Assembly: GCF_049896245.1 (NCBI RefSeq)
Contig: NZ_JAFCTX010000019.1
Location: 19,400-83,399 of the forward strand
Length of the DNA stretch: 64,000 bases
Reading direction: 5' to 3'
Source of the DNA: Cypionkella sp049896245
Lineage (GTDB): Bacteria > Pseudomonadota > Alphaproteobacteria > Rhodobacterales > Rhodobacteraceae
Part shown: piece by piece, positions 16,353 to 26,700 of the stretch
How the letters are laid out: every line of letters starts with the position of its first letter
How positions within the stretch are numbered: position 1 is the first letter of the stretch
Notes under the pieces: model-generated
Seen by the model: the letters and a program-made list of their open reading frames with translations, nothing else
The model's database searches: none
Told to the model about the DNA's origin: nothing
Position numbers and translations under genes: made by a program

Positions 16353-17687
16353 GTGTTGAAAATCTTGCTTGGCAGCGGCGTGGTCGTTGTTCTGGTTTCG
16401 ACGGGCGTGTTGTTGACCTCCTGCGAACGAGCGACCGTTTCAGTGGCCGAAGGCTATGGCGCGCGCCCTGTTTTGCCCGCCGCAAACCCTGGCCTGATCC
16501 CGACAGTCAACATAGCACCGGCGGTCGGCTGGCCGGATGGAACGACGCCGATTGCAACCGACGATTTCTCGGTCAATGAATTTGCGGGCGGGTTTGATCA
16601 CCCGCGTTGGCTGCATGTTCTTCCGAACGGCGACGTGCTTGTGGTGGAAAGCAACGCACCGGCGAAACCTGACACCAAGTTCAGCCTGAAAGGCTGGGTA
16701 ATGGGTCTGGTCATGGCGCGGGCAGGTGCGGGCGTGCCCAGCGCGGACCGTATTTCCCTCGTCCGCGATGCAGACAACGATGGGGAAGCCGAAATACGAA
16801 CGGTCTTTCTGGACAACCTCCACTCGCCGTTTGGTATGGCTCTGATCGGAGGCACACTTTATGTGGCGAACACAGATGCAGTCATTGCATTTCCCTATGT
16901 GACCGGGGCAACAAGCATCGAGGCAACTGGCACGATAGTTGCCCCCTTGCCCGCAGGCCCGATCAACCATCACTGGACCAAGGACTTGATCGCAAGCCGG
17001 GATGGGGCACGGTTGTATGCGACGGTTGGGTCGAACAGCAATGTGGCAGAGAATGGAATACCCGCCGAAGAAAACCGTGCCGCCGTGCTGGAAATCACCC
17101 TTGCATCCGGGGCTAGCCGCGTTTTCGCGTCGGGTCTGCGCAACCCCAACGGGTTGGCGTGGCAACCTGACAGCGGCGGTTTGTGGGTCGCGGTGAACGA
17201 GCGCGACGAAATCGGCAGTGATCTGGTGCCTGACTACATGACCTCGCTACGCGATGGAGGGTTCTATGGCTGGCCCTACAGTTACTATGGTCAGACGATT
17301 GACGACCGCGCGCAGCCGCCACGCCCCGATCTGGTGGCGAGTGCAATCGTGCCGGACTATGCCCTTGGCGCACACACCGGCTCGTTGGGTCTGACGTTCA
17401 ACACCGGCAGCCTGTTTCCGGCCAAATACGCAGGTGGGGCTTTCGTTGGTCAGCACGGCTCGTGGAATCGCGAACCGCCATCGGGCTACAAGGTGATCTT
17501 CGTGCCGTTCAAAGACGGTGCGCCGACCGGAGCACCGCAGGATATTCTTTCGGGATTCCTGGACGCTGACGGCGATGCGATGGGTCGGCCTGTGGGTGTT
17601 GTGTTCGACCGCACCGGGGCGCTGCTGGTTGCAGACGATGTGGGGAATAAGGTTTGGCGGGTGGTGCCCGAGACGCCGCAACCATAA
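16353..17687 (+). CDS. PQQ-dependent sugar dehydrogenase (soluble beta-propeller type)
   Basis: 444 aa from a GTG start. Lipoprotein signal (VVVLVSTGVLLTSC). Beta-propeller of the GSDH/sorbosone dehydrogenase family: FDHPRWLHVLPNGDVLVVES, LHSPFGMALIGGTLYVANTD, GLRNPNGLAWQPDSGGLWVA and GQHGSWNREPPSGYKV are the typical blade motifs. It probably oxidises sugars or sugar-like aldoses in the periplasm with PQQ. The substrate is unknown, and no PQQ biosynthesis genes are in the window. Confidence 0.88.
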   Translation: MLKILLGSGVVVVLVSTGVLLTSCERATVSVAEGYGARPVLPAANPGLIPTVNIAPAVGWPDGTTPIATDDFSVNEFAGGFDHPRWLHVLPNGDVLVVESNAPAKPDTKFSLKGWVMGLVMARAGAGVPSADRISLVRDADNDGEAEIRTVFLDNLHSPFGMALIGGTLYVANTDAVIAFPYVTGATSIEATGTIVAPLPAGPINHHWTKDLIASRDGARLYATVGSNSNVAENGIPAEENRAAVLEITLASGASRVFASGLRNPNGLAWQPDSGGLWVAVNERDEIGSDLVPDYMTSLRDGGFYGWPYSYYGQTIDDRAQPPRPDLVASAIVPDYALGAHTGSLGLTFNTGSLFPAKYAGGAFVGQHGSWNREPPSGYKVIFVPFKDGAPTGAPQDILSGFLDADGDAMGRPVGVVFDRTGALLVADDVGNKVWRVVPETPQP

Positions 17688-17751
17688 CGGCTGCGGCTTG
17701 AGATGTTTACTGGCCCAGCAGAGGTTGCGGCCCCGCAATTTTTTCACAACA

Positions 17752-18861
17752 TTACTTGGCGAAAGCTGCCTTCAAGTTGGCGGTTGCAAAGTCCATAGCT
17801 TCAACCGCCTGTGGGACAACGGCCCCCATGCCGAAGAATTCATGGGTTACAGCGTCAAAGTTTCGCGTCTCGACAGTTACCCCCGCCGCGATCAGCGCCT
17901 CGCCATACGCCATACTTTCGGAACGGAGCGGGTCAATTTGCGCTGTGATCAGTGTTGCAGGCGGCAGGCCTTGCAGATCATCGCGATCCACCAGGTCGAT
18001 GCGCGGATCGGCGGTGTCGTCCATTTTCGCAAAAGCATGCTCGACGAACCAGGCCATGTCTGCCTTGCCAAGCGGAGCGGCTTCGGCATTTTCAAGATAA
18101 GAGGGCGTGGTCATGTCATTGCCAGCGACAGGATAGACCAGAAGCTGATGCAAGGGCTGCGTGATCTTGGCATCGCGCGCCATGATCGCCACGTTTGCCG
18201 CCAGATTGGCACCTGCGCTTTCGCCTGCAATCGCCATGCGCGCCGCATCGCCGTTTAATTTGCCTGAGTTCTCGACAGCCCAGATATAGGCCGCATAGGC
18301 ATCGTCATGCGCCGCCGGAAACACGTTCTCCGGACCCTGGCGATAGTGCGATGACACCACGACCGCTTCTGCGCCAAGCGACAGCGCCCGGGCCGACGCG
18401 TCATAGGTGTCGATGTCGGCAATCACCCAGCCGCCACCGTGATAATAGACGACAACGGGAAATGGCCCGTCTCCCGCCGGAGTATAGACCCGCGCCATGA
18501 TATCACCTGCGGGCCCCGGAATCACGATATCACGGGTAGAAATCGCCGCAGCTGGTCCTGCCTCGATGCCTTTGTCTGCCATAACTGCGGCGACGGCATC
18601 ACCCGGGGTTGGCTGCGCCCGCGCCTCATCTGGGGTCAGCGTATGCAGCGGCTTGGCACCGAGTTCTGCAAGTTTGTCGAGAACGGCTTGCATTTCCGGC
18701 GCGGGTGTCGCCATTTTTCGCGCGTTTTCGGCATTGGTTTCCGTCTCAGTCGTCGCGGCGACGGCTCCTGCGGCTGCATCGGTCTGAGCCACTGCGGCAA
18801 GCGGCGGCGCGAAAGCGACTGTTGATGCTAGCACAAGGGATGGAAGTGGTTTCGTTTTCAT
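17752..18861 (-). CDS. Secreted alpha/beta hydrolase (HSL-type esterase)
   Basis: 369 aa with a signal peptide (VLASTVAFAPPLAAVAQ). The oxyanion-hole motif YYHGGGWV, nucleophile GESAG, and a C-terminal Asp (AQIDPL) and His (VTHEFFG) complete the hormone-sensitive lipase/arylesterase catalytic set. It is preceded by an acidic, Ala/Thr/Glu-rich linker at about residues 28-60. Probably a periplasmic carboxylesterase. It is convergent with the sugar dehydrogenase gene. Confidence 0.9.
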   Translation of the reverse strand: MKTKPLPSLVLASTVAFAPPLAAVAQTDAAAGAVAATTETETNAENARKMATPAPEMQAVLDKLAELGAKPLHTLTPDEARAQPTPGDAVAAVMADKGIEAGPAAAISTRDIVIPGPAGDIMARVYTPAGDGPFPVVVYYHGGGWVIADIDTYDASARALSLGAEAVVVSSHYRQGPENVFPAAHDDAYAAYIWAVENSGKLNGDAARMAIAGESAGANLAANVAIMARDAKITQPLHQLLVYPVAGNDMTTPSYLENAEAAPLGKADMAWFVEHAFAKMDDTADPRIDLVDRDDLQGLPPATLITAQIDPLRSESMAYGEALIAAGVTVETRNFDAVTHEFFGMGAVVPQAVEAMDFATANLKAAFAK

Positions 18862-19094
18862 TGCGACATCCTTGGATCACCAGGCGCGACGGAATGCCTG
18901 CGTGGCGAAAGGGCAACGTGGTTGCGTCGCTGTCGTTCCCAAAGATTTGGGCCTGATTTGGTTTTGGCGGGTTATGGCCGACCATAACGTGTTGCCCGCT
19001 TCAAGCGCAACTGGCGTCGTCTGTTGTGGAACGGTTGGCGGCGAACGGCGTTGGTATTTTGCAAATCACGCGAGCCCAACGTCAGGAGGCCCCA

Positions 19095-19262
19095 ATGCAA
19101 AAACCAACCGCCAAAAAGCCTGCTCTGCACGGCGATTCCAAAGAATTGGACGCAGACGCAAAGGCCACCAAAACTGCGCCAGAACCAGCAATGGCCAAAC
19201 CCGTGGAAGCCAAGCCGACCGTTCAAAGCAGCGAAGCGGAAAGTCACACCAGATCGTGTTGA
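19095..19262 (+). CDS. Small Lys/Ala/Pro-rich protein upstream of catalase
   Basis: 55 aa, MQKPTAKKPALHG... to ...SHTRSC, low complexity with K, A, P, E and T dominating, probably disordered. A strong AGGAGG lies 6 nt before the ATG. It stands 61 bp ahead of the catalase gene in the same direction. Other readings of this stretch lack a ribosome binding site. Function unknown; it could be a stress protein of the same operon. Confidence 0.5.
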   Translation: MQKPTAKKPALHGDSKELDADAKATKTAPEPAMAKPVEAKPTVQSSEAESHTRSC

Positions 19263-19323
19263 TCTGGGCTGTCACAGGGCCGGGCCAGGGTTCCGTCCTT
19301 TGAAATTCAGAAAAGGAACGTCC

Positions 19324-21414
19324 ATGAAAACGCCATCCCAATCGTCAGACCTCAATGACCTGATTTCAGCCCGTGGAACGGGCGGCGAGATCCAGCAGCA
19401 CGCAGTCGAGGGAACCGAACGCCTGACCACGGCGCAAGGCGTGGTGATTGCCGACAACCAGAATTCATTGCGGGCTGGCGCGCCGGGCCCGACATTGTTG
19501 GAAGATTTCGCATTGCGCGAAAAGATTTTTCACTTTGACCACGAACGCATCCCCGAACGGGTCGTTCATGCGCGCGGCTATGGTGCGCATGGCACTTTCA
19601 CCTGCACCCGCGCCATGGCTGATGTAACGCGCGCCGCTCCCTTTGCCTCAGTTGGCAAACAAACCGAGGTGTTCGTCCGCTTTTCCACAGTTGCGGGCAG
19701 CAAAGGCTCGCCTGACCTTGCGCGCGACATCCGGGGCTTTGCCGTCAAGTTCTACACTGATCAGGGAAACTGGGATCTGGTGGGCAACAATGCGCCGGTG
19801 TTCTTCATTCAGGACGCCATCAAGTTTCCGGACCTTATCCATTCCGTCAAACCGGAACCGGACCGTGATTTTCCGCAAGCTGCGTCTGCACATGACAACT
19901 TCTGGGATTTCATTTCGCTGACACCTGAGGCGATGCATACGATCATGTGGGCCATGTCTGACCGTGCAATCCCCAGATCCTTCACCACGATGGAGGGGTT
20001 TGGCGTTCACACCTTCCGGTTTGTGACCGTAGATGGTGTGTCCACCTTCGTCAAATTTCACTGGAAGCCCAAGATGGGCCTGCAATCCGTGGTCTGGGAC
20101 GAAGCGGTCAAAAGCAATGGGGCCGATGCCGACCGCCACCGCCGCGATCTGTGGGATGCGATTGATCGGGGCGATTACCCCGAATGGGATCTGGGTGTGC
20201 AACTGTTCGATCAGGCGTTTGCCGATGGTTTTGCTTTTGATGTGCTGGACCCCACCAAACTGATCCCGGAAGAGGATTGCCCGATTCAGATCGTCGGCAC
20301 GATGAAACTTGACCGCGCGGTAGAGAACTTCTTTGCCGAAACCGAACAGGTGGCATTCTGCACGCAGAACGTTGTGCCGGGAATTGATTTTACCGATGAC
20401 CCGCTGCTGCAAGGGCGAAACTTCTCTTACCTTGATACTCAGTTGAAACGCCTTGGCGGACCGAATTTTACCAAAATCCCCGTCAATGCGCCAAAGGGCT
20501 GCCCCGTCAGCAATTACCAGCAGGACGGCCATATGCAGACGGCCCACCGCAAGGGCCGGGTGAATTATGAACCCAACGGGTGGGGGGAAGGCCCCCGCGC
20601 ACATCCATTGGAAGGCTATGTCAGCTACCTCTCGTCGGTATCTGGCGACAAGGCCCGCCTGCGGCCCGAAAGTTTTTCCGACCATTACAGTCAGGCCCGG
20701 CAGTTCTACATCAGCCAGACACCCAGCGAACAAGGCCATATCGCAGCGGCACTGGTGTTTGAGTTGTCAAAATGTGCCGAGCCCGGTATCCGCGCGCGGA
20801 TCGTGTCGCATTTGCGCAATGTAGACGAGGATTTGGCGGCGCATGTCGGTAACGGGTTGGGCCTTGAAGCGATGCCAGCCCCCGCCCCTGCCGCCCGTCC
20901 GACCCGCACCGACTTGAAACCCTCGCCTGCACTCAGCATCCAGTCAAATCCGCCTGAAAGCTTCAAAGGCCGGGTGATGGGCGTGATGCTGAGTGACGGT
21001 TTTGACGGGTCGCTGCTGGCGGCACTGGAAAAAGCTGTGGCTGATGCTGGTGGCCTGATCAAGATTATCGCACCCCGGATCGGCGGAGTGACCTGCAGCA
21101 AGAACAACCTGCACACGGTGGATGAAAAGATCGGCGGCGCGCCATCGGTCTTGTTCGACTCGGTCGCAATACTGCCCGGAAAAGACAGTTTGGCCACGAC
21201 CGCGGCTGCAAAGGCTTTCCTGTCGGATGCCCATCAGCACTGCAAATATGTGGGGTGGTCCGAAGATGCGAGCGCGCTTGTAGCTGTTTGCGGTTTGGCC
21301 GGGGCAGAGGACGATGCCTTTTGCGCGTTGACTGATGCTCCTTCGGTTCAGGCGTTTGTGAACGGCTGTAAAAACCTGCGGTACTGGGCACGAGAGACCC
21401 TGTTGCAGGGCTGA
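19324..21414 (+). CDS. katE: Large-subunit catalase HPII
   Basis: 696 aa. AAGGAA lies before the ATG at 19324. Catalase core with distal His in VVHARGYGAHGTF, distal Asn in VGNNAPVFFIQD, and proximal heme-ligand Tyr in RNFSYLDTQLKRLGGPNF. The extra C-terminal domain from about residue 545 (FKGRVMGVMLSDGFDGSLL ...) is the DJ-1/PfpI-like flavodoxin fold that defines clade 2 large catalases such as E. coli HPII. It removes H2O2 in the cytoplasm, typically under general stress or stationary-phase control. The next gene follows after 52 bp. Confidence 0.95.
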   Translation: MKTPSQSSDLNDLISARGTGGEIQQHAVEGTERLTTAQGVVIADNQNSLRAGAPGPTLLEDFALREKIFHFDHERIPERVVHARGYGAHGTFTCTRAMADVTRAAPFASVGKQTEVFVRFSTVAGSKGSPDLARDIRGFAVKFYTDQGNWDLVGNNAPVFFIQDAIKFPDLIHSVKPEPDRDFPQAASAHDNFWDFISLTPEAMHTIMWAMSDRAIPRSFTTMEGFGVHTFRFVTVDGVSTFVKFHWKPKMGLQSVVWDEAVKSNGADADRHRRDLWDAIDRGDYPEWDLGVQLFDQAFADGFAFDVLDPTKLIPEEDCPIQIVGTMKLDRAVENFFAETEQVAFCTQNVVPGIDFTDDPLLQGRNFSYLDTQLKRLGGPNFTKIPVNAPKGCPVSNYQQDGHMQTAHRKGRVNYEPNGWGEGPRAHPLEGYVSYLSSVSGDKARLRPESFSDHYSQARQFYISQTPSEQGHIAAALVFELSKCAEPGIRARIVSHLRNVDEDLAAHVGNGLGLEAMPAPAPAARPTRTDLKPSPALSIQSNPPESFKGRVMGVMLSDGFDGSLLAALEKAVADAGGLIKIIAPRIGGVTCSKNNLHTVDEKIGGAPSVLFDSVAILPGKDSLATTAAAKAFLSDAHQHCKYVGWSEDASALVAVCGLAGAEDDAFCALTDAPSVQAFVNGCKNLRYWARETLLQG

Positions 21415-21466
21415 TGGTTCTCGGCACCTCCCGGCAAGCTACCCCTTTATTGAAAGGAAGACCGCC

Positions 21467-22567
21467 ATGCCTTTGACGCCAAAACCGGGCAAAGCCATCA
21501 AACCGCGCAAGGGCATGCCCAGCCCGCAACTGGCCGAAGCCGAATTCAAACAGCGCTACAATGATCAGTTCTTCGATCCGGCCTTTCGTGGCGTGCAGGC
21601 CGAACTGGACAAGGTTGTCGATATTGCCTGGGATGCCTATGACAAATCGCGCAAAAGCCCGGTCACTCAAAAAGCCGGGCCGGGCTTTTCAAACGCCAAA
21701 TATGATCTTTCGGTCAATTGGATTGCCGCACACGAGGCCGTAAAGGCGGCACAACTGCGCCACGACGACAAAAAGCAGACCCCCCGTATTCTGCTGATCA
21801 ACGGATCGTCCCGGTCTGAACACACTTGCCCAGGCGAGATGTCGAAAAGCTTTCGGCTGATCGAAATTGCGCAGGAGGTGATTGAAACGGAATTCAAGGT
21901 GAAGGTCGACATCCTCGATCTGTCAAGGCTCGCGTCCGAATATGGTCGTAATATTCACCCCTGCAAGGCGTGCTTTTCCACCGCAGCCCCACTGTGTCAC
22001 TGGCCCTGTTCGTGCTACCCAAACCACGCCATGGGGCAGACGCAGGACTGGATGAATGACATATATCCGTTGTGGGTTGCGGCCCACGGCGTGATGATCA
22101 TAACCCCGGTCAACTGGTATCAGGTTACTTCGCCGATCAAGCTGATGATGGACCGGCTGGTTTGCGCCGATGGCGGCAACCCCGACCCGACCCTGACCGA
22201 TGGCAAGGATGCATCCTTGGCCAAAAAGATCGAGCTGGCAGGCTGGGACTATCCGCGCCATCTGGCGGGCCGAGCGTTTTCCGTGGTGGTGCACGGCGAT
22301 GTTGCGGGCGTTGAAAACGTGCGCCGGTCGTTGTCGGATTGGCTGAAATTCATGAAGCTGATACCTGCTGGGCCAAGCGCCGAGGTTGATCGCTACATCG
22401 GCTATTGGGAGCCATATGCGACAAGCCACGCGGCGTTGGATGCGGACAAGGACATTCAGGGTGAAGTTCGCAACGCCGCTCGTGAATTGGCAACTGCTGT
22501 AATTGAAACACGCAAGGGGCGAATGGTGGTTGCTGGCGCTGAATTGATTGATCCCAGGCAGAAGTAG
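21467..22567 (+). CDS. Flavodoxin-like NAD(P)H-dependent oxidoreductase
   Basis: 366 aa. After an about 105-residue N-terminal extension the flavodoxin fold begins at RILLINGSSRSEHTCPGEMS (FMN phosphate-binding loop) and contains PCKACFSTAAPLCHWPCSCY, a Cys-rich insertion, and IITPVNWYQVTSPIKLMMDR. This is the NAD(P)H-dependent FMN reductase-like family. The Cys cluster could hold a metal or a redox disulfide. AAAGGAAG precedes the ATG. Located directly after catalase, it probably belongs to the same oxidative-stress unit. Confidence 0.85.
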   Translation: MPLTPKPGKAIKPRKGMPSPQLAEAEFKQRYNDQFFDPAFRGVQAELDKVVDIAWDAYDKSRKSPVTQKAGPGFSNAKYDLSVNWIAAHEAVKAAQLRHDDKKQTPRILLINGSSRSEHTCPGEMSKSFRLIEIAQEVIETEFKVKVDILDLSRLASEYGRNIHPCKACFSTAAPLCHWPCSCYPNHAMGQTQDWMNDIYPLWVAAHGVMIITPVNWYQVTSPIKLMMDRLVCADGGNPDPTLTDGKDASLAKKIELAGWDYPRHLAGRAFSVVVHGDVAGVENVRRSLSDWLKFMKLIPAGPSAEVDRYIGYWEPYATSHAALDADKDIQGEVRNAARELATAVIETRKGRMVVAGAELIDPRQK

Positions 22568-22879
22568 GGCCCGGCGTTCGAAATCATCAACTGATGCCGA
22601 TCCTTGTTTTCGGTAAGGGCTCATCCAGTCGCGGAGCAAAAGTGAAGCAGGCGACAAGCAGACGGGATAAAGGCTCGACTACCGTTGCGTTGGTCAGGGC
22701 GGGAAATCAGAAAAACCACTCTGTTCCTTGTGCCGTCAGGTCTGATTGACAGGCCTGCCACCCGCTTCACTTAATTAACGTGACGGTAGTCATAGGGTTC
22801 CGTCTGCAGTTTGAGATCTGGATTTCCCTGAAGTCGCGCACGCACTGCAGGCAAGCAGAGCGTGCGGAAATGCCGGTCG
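22568..22879. other. Intergenic
   Basis: No gene seen. Convergent genes end on both sides. I find no clear hairpin with a T-tract. Confidence 0.4.
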
Positions 22880-23311
22880 CTATTTCATCAGCGCAAGTTG
22901 ACCACGAATTTCGCCATCGGGGAACTTTTCCGTGTGAACGTTGAAGTAATAGGTGCCCGCCATCAGTTCTGCCGCCTGTGCATCGGTGATCGGAGCCGAG
23001 CCTTTCATCGTTTCACCCGTGGTGTCGATAACCGGTCCTGCGGATTCGGTTGCGGTTGCGGGGCCATGAATGTGCGACGCTGTCATGTCACCGCTCAGGC
23101 CATCGTGGGTATACACCCAAGTCACAGTTTTCGCTTCGGTATCAAGTGTCACTTCGGCGGTTCCGGTTGCAGCGCTGTCAGTTGGCGGCACTTCGGCAGC
23201 GCCGGTCATTTCGGTGGTAAACTTCATCATTTCGGCTTGGGCTGTGGCTGCTGCAAACATCATACTGACGGCCAGCGCGGCAACAACACCTGAATTTTGG
23301 ATACGGATCAT
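22880..23311 (-). CDS. CHRD-domain secreted protein
   Basis: 143 aa with a cleavable signal peptide (AALAVSMMFAAATAQA). One CHRD domain: TGAAEVPPTDSAATGTAEVT, SHIHGPA, and the ending YYFNVHTEKFPDGEIRGQL. The CHRD fold is an extracytoplasmic beta-sandwich of uncertain function, frequent in bacterial stress islands. GGAACG precedes the start. Confidence 0.9.
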   Translation of the reverse strand: MIRIQNSGVVAALAVSMMFAAATAQAEMMKFTTEMTGAAEVPPTDSAATGTAEVTLDTEAKTVTWVYTHDGLSGDMTASHIHGPATATESAGPVIDTTGETMKGSAPITDAQAAELMAGTYYFNVHTEKFPDGEIRGQLALMK

Positions 23312-23748
23312 GGTGAACGTTCCTTTAAAACCGGAGCAGTATTGCCCCTGTTTCCAACGTTTCGACGATCAAGTGGTTCCGAGATCAAACTTGCGCCGAC
23401 CGGCGCTGCAGGCAGAATGCCGCGCAGCCCATTGGCCGATTGCCAAAGCCAAGCTGTCAAGCATGGTGTCGCGACCACGCAGGCTGGTTTTGTATGGGTC
23501 CAGTACTGGACAAGCGTGCTACCCTTGGCATGTGACCTACTGATCGGGCCTTGACCTAGATGTCAGCGCGCCGGTCTTGCGGTCATCGCAATAGCCCGCC
23601 CGGCCTCCAGCGCTTCGTCCCACTATCGGCGATCGCCATCGAAAAGGCGTCGACTCTGGGCGTTCATTCGCCTACCGATAGAGACCGACAACAAAATGCG
23701 AGCTTCAGCTTAAGCCAACACACAGCCCAGAAAAGGTGCGACTCCGCG
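23312..23748. other. Intergenic, probable promoter region for the CheB-CheR kinase
   Basis: Divergent genes start on both sides, so their promoters must be here. An open frame in phase with the kinase gene extends back to 23560 but lacks conservation or RBS. GGAAC words near 23325 and 23373 resemble the -35 element of EcfG-type general-stress promoters, but I could not find a convincing -10 (CGTT) at the right distance. Confidence 0.35.
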
Positions 23749-26700
23749 ATGGAAAAAAAGGCACCTAAATCTGCAAAGACGTCGGGTGTGTCCCCAACAG
23801 GTTTGGCATCAGGTCCAGCGGCACCTTTGATCGTTGGCATTGGCGCATCGGCCGGTGGCCTGGAGGCGTTCCGTAGCTTTTTCGCCAGCACCGGTCAGGA
23901 TACCGGAATGGCTTATGTCCTTGTCCAGCACCTATCACCTGACCACAAAAGTATGTTGGCAGACCTTCTTGGAAAATCAACGTCAATGCCAGTGATCGAG
24001 GCGGTTGACGGGCTGCAGGTAACAGCCAACAACGTTTTTGTCATTCCGCCCGATGCGACAATGACGATCAGCAGCGGCCACCTTCAGGTCGTCAAGCCTG
24101 CGCCACCACGCCACACGCGCCGACCCATCGACACCTTTCTTCAGTCGCTTGCCTCCGATCAGGGCGAAAACGCGGTTTGCATCATCCTGTCAGGGACCGG
24201 AAGCGATGGCACGCTGGGATCCGCCGCGATCAGGGAAAACGGCGGACTCACCCTTGCCCAAGCCGAATATGACAGCCATGCGTTGCCGGGCATGCCGCAA
24301 AGTGCCGCTGCATCCGGGCAGGTTGATGAAGTGCTAGCGGTTGAGGCCATGCCTGCGCGGCTGGTAAAATACCGAAAACACCTGCATTCAGTGTCAGTCA
24401 ACAAAGACGACAATGGAACAAGGACCGATGCTGCCCAACACATTGCGACGATTTTCGGCGCACTGCGGGCAAGGACCGGGCACGACTTTCTGCAATACAA
24501 GGAAAAAACGCTGCTGCGACGGCTGCAACGCCGGATGCAGTTGCTGCAGATTGAAACCACCGAAGCCTACATTCAAAGGGTCCGCGATCAGCCGGAAGAG
24601 CTGGACCAGTTGTTTCGAGAGTTGTTAATCGGGGTGACGCAATTTTTTCGCGATCCGGCCGCCTTCGAGGCGTTGAATGAAACTGTTCTGAAAGGCCTTG
24701 TTGCCAACAAAGGTGCAGATGAGACGGTCCGGGTTTGGGTGCCGGGGTGTGCGACGGGGCATGAAGCTTACACCATCGCCATATTGCTGCGAGAAGCGAT
24801 CGGAAATCGACGTCCAAAGCCCAAAATCCAGATATTTGGCACCGATATTGATGATCGCGCTATCGCGGCGGCACGGATTGGACGCTACCAAAGTCCAATC
24901 GCTGGCATTTCGCCTGAACGCATGGAGCGTTGGTTCAAGCAGCAAGGTAATGACGCGGTTATAGTGCCTGAAATTCGCGAAATGTGCGTATTTTCGGCGC
25001 ACAGCATCATTAAGGACCCGCCATTTTCCAAACTTGACCTGATCTCTTGCCGCAATCTTTTGATCTATATCGACCCGATGATGCAGGACCGCGTCATGCG
25101 AAGCTTTCACTACGCACTGAAACCCGGTGGGCGGCTGTTCCTGGGATCTTCCGAATCTGTAACCCGCACTGCCAAATTGTTCAGCGCTACAGACAAGAAA
25201 TATCGCATTTTTGAGCGTCGCGACACCGATGGCACAGTTCTGCCTGATCTGCTGATGCGCAGCACCGCTGGCGATTCCAAGCCGGTACCTGCCGCACCGG
25301 TAACGGGCTTTGGTGACCGGATCGACAAGAACGCCCGCCGTGCGATGGAGAAATACTATCCGCCACATATTGTGGTCGACAGGAACCAACAGATTGTCAG
25401 TTTTTCAGGTGGGGCAGTCGGTCCTTACCTTGAACCATCGGCTGGCACGCCAAGTTTTGCGTTATACGACATTTTGCGAAAGCCGCTGCGCGCCGCTGTG
25501 CGGGCGATTTTGCAAGAGGTGACAGCAACAAATGCGCCGGTGCAAAAGCGCGACATACCGCTGCGGCTGGCAGGACTGCCACATATGGTCACGCTGATCG
25601 CAGAACCGATAGGCGAAGCGGCGGAATACATCGTCTTGGCCTTTCAGGACAGCGGCAAAGCAGCCCCCGCCGAAACGAAAGCGCAAAAAACGAAAGACGC
25701 CAATGACTCAATACATGCGCTAGAACAAGAATTGCGCACCACCCGTGCGCAGTTAATGTCGACGATTGACGAATTGGAAGTCACAAATGAGGAAATGAAA
25801 TCGTCGAACGAAGAATACCAGTCCGTCAATGAAGAACTGCAATCATCCAATGAGGAACTTGAAACCTCGAAAGAGGAAATGCAGTCGATCAACGAAGAGT
25901 TGCAGACCATCAACGTCGAGATGATCGGCAAGACTGAAATGCTGACCCATCTGAACAGCGATATCAAAAACCTGCTGGAAAGCACCGATATTGCTACTCT
26001 GTTTTTGGATGAACATTTGCGGATCAACAATTTCACGCGGGGCATTGCCGATATCTTCAGCGTCCGGGATACCGATATCGGCAGACCAATTACCGAGATC
26101 GTCAGCCTGCTGGATTATTCGGCTTTGGCGACCGATGTAAAATCCGTGTTGCGGACGCTTTCGCCCACTACGCGCCCGGTGACGCTGAAGGATGCGACGA
26201 TGTCATTCGAAATGCGCATCCGCCCCTATCGGACCGTCGACAACGTCATTACCGGAGTGGTCTGCACATTCGTGGACGTCACGCTGCGCGACAAAATTGA
26301 AGCCGGAATTCGTGAAAGCGAAAAACAATTTCATGCGCTTGCGGAATCCATTCCACAACTTGCGTGGATCATGGACGCAAAGGGGTATATCTTTTGGTTC
26401 AATCAGCGTTGGTTCGATTACACCAACACAACACTTGAAGGAATGAAGGGTCAGGGCTGGCGCAGTGTCCATGATCCAGCCGAAGTCGAGCGGGTGGTCA
26501 AACACCTCAATCATTGTGTGAGCACGGGCGAAGTCTGGGAAGACACTTTCCCATTACGTGGCGCAGATGGAACCTATCGTTGGTTCTTGTCACGCGCCCA
26601 ACCCATTCGCGACGAAAGCGGCAAGATCGTCCGTTGGTTTGGCACAAATACAGACGTGGAAGATCAGAGACTCAGCGAAAAGCTGCAGGACCTTTTGCTA

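Noticed and set aside
19024..19323. N-terminal extension of the catalase frame by 100 codons
   Set aside because: The extension overlaps a separate small gene with a good RBS, and family members begin near the ATG at 19324.
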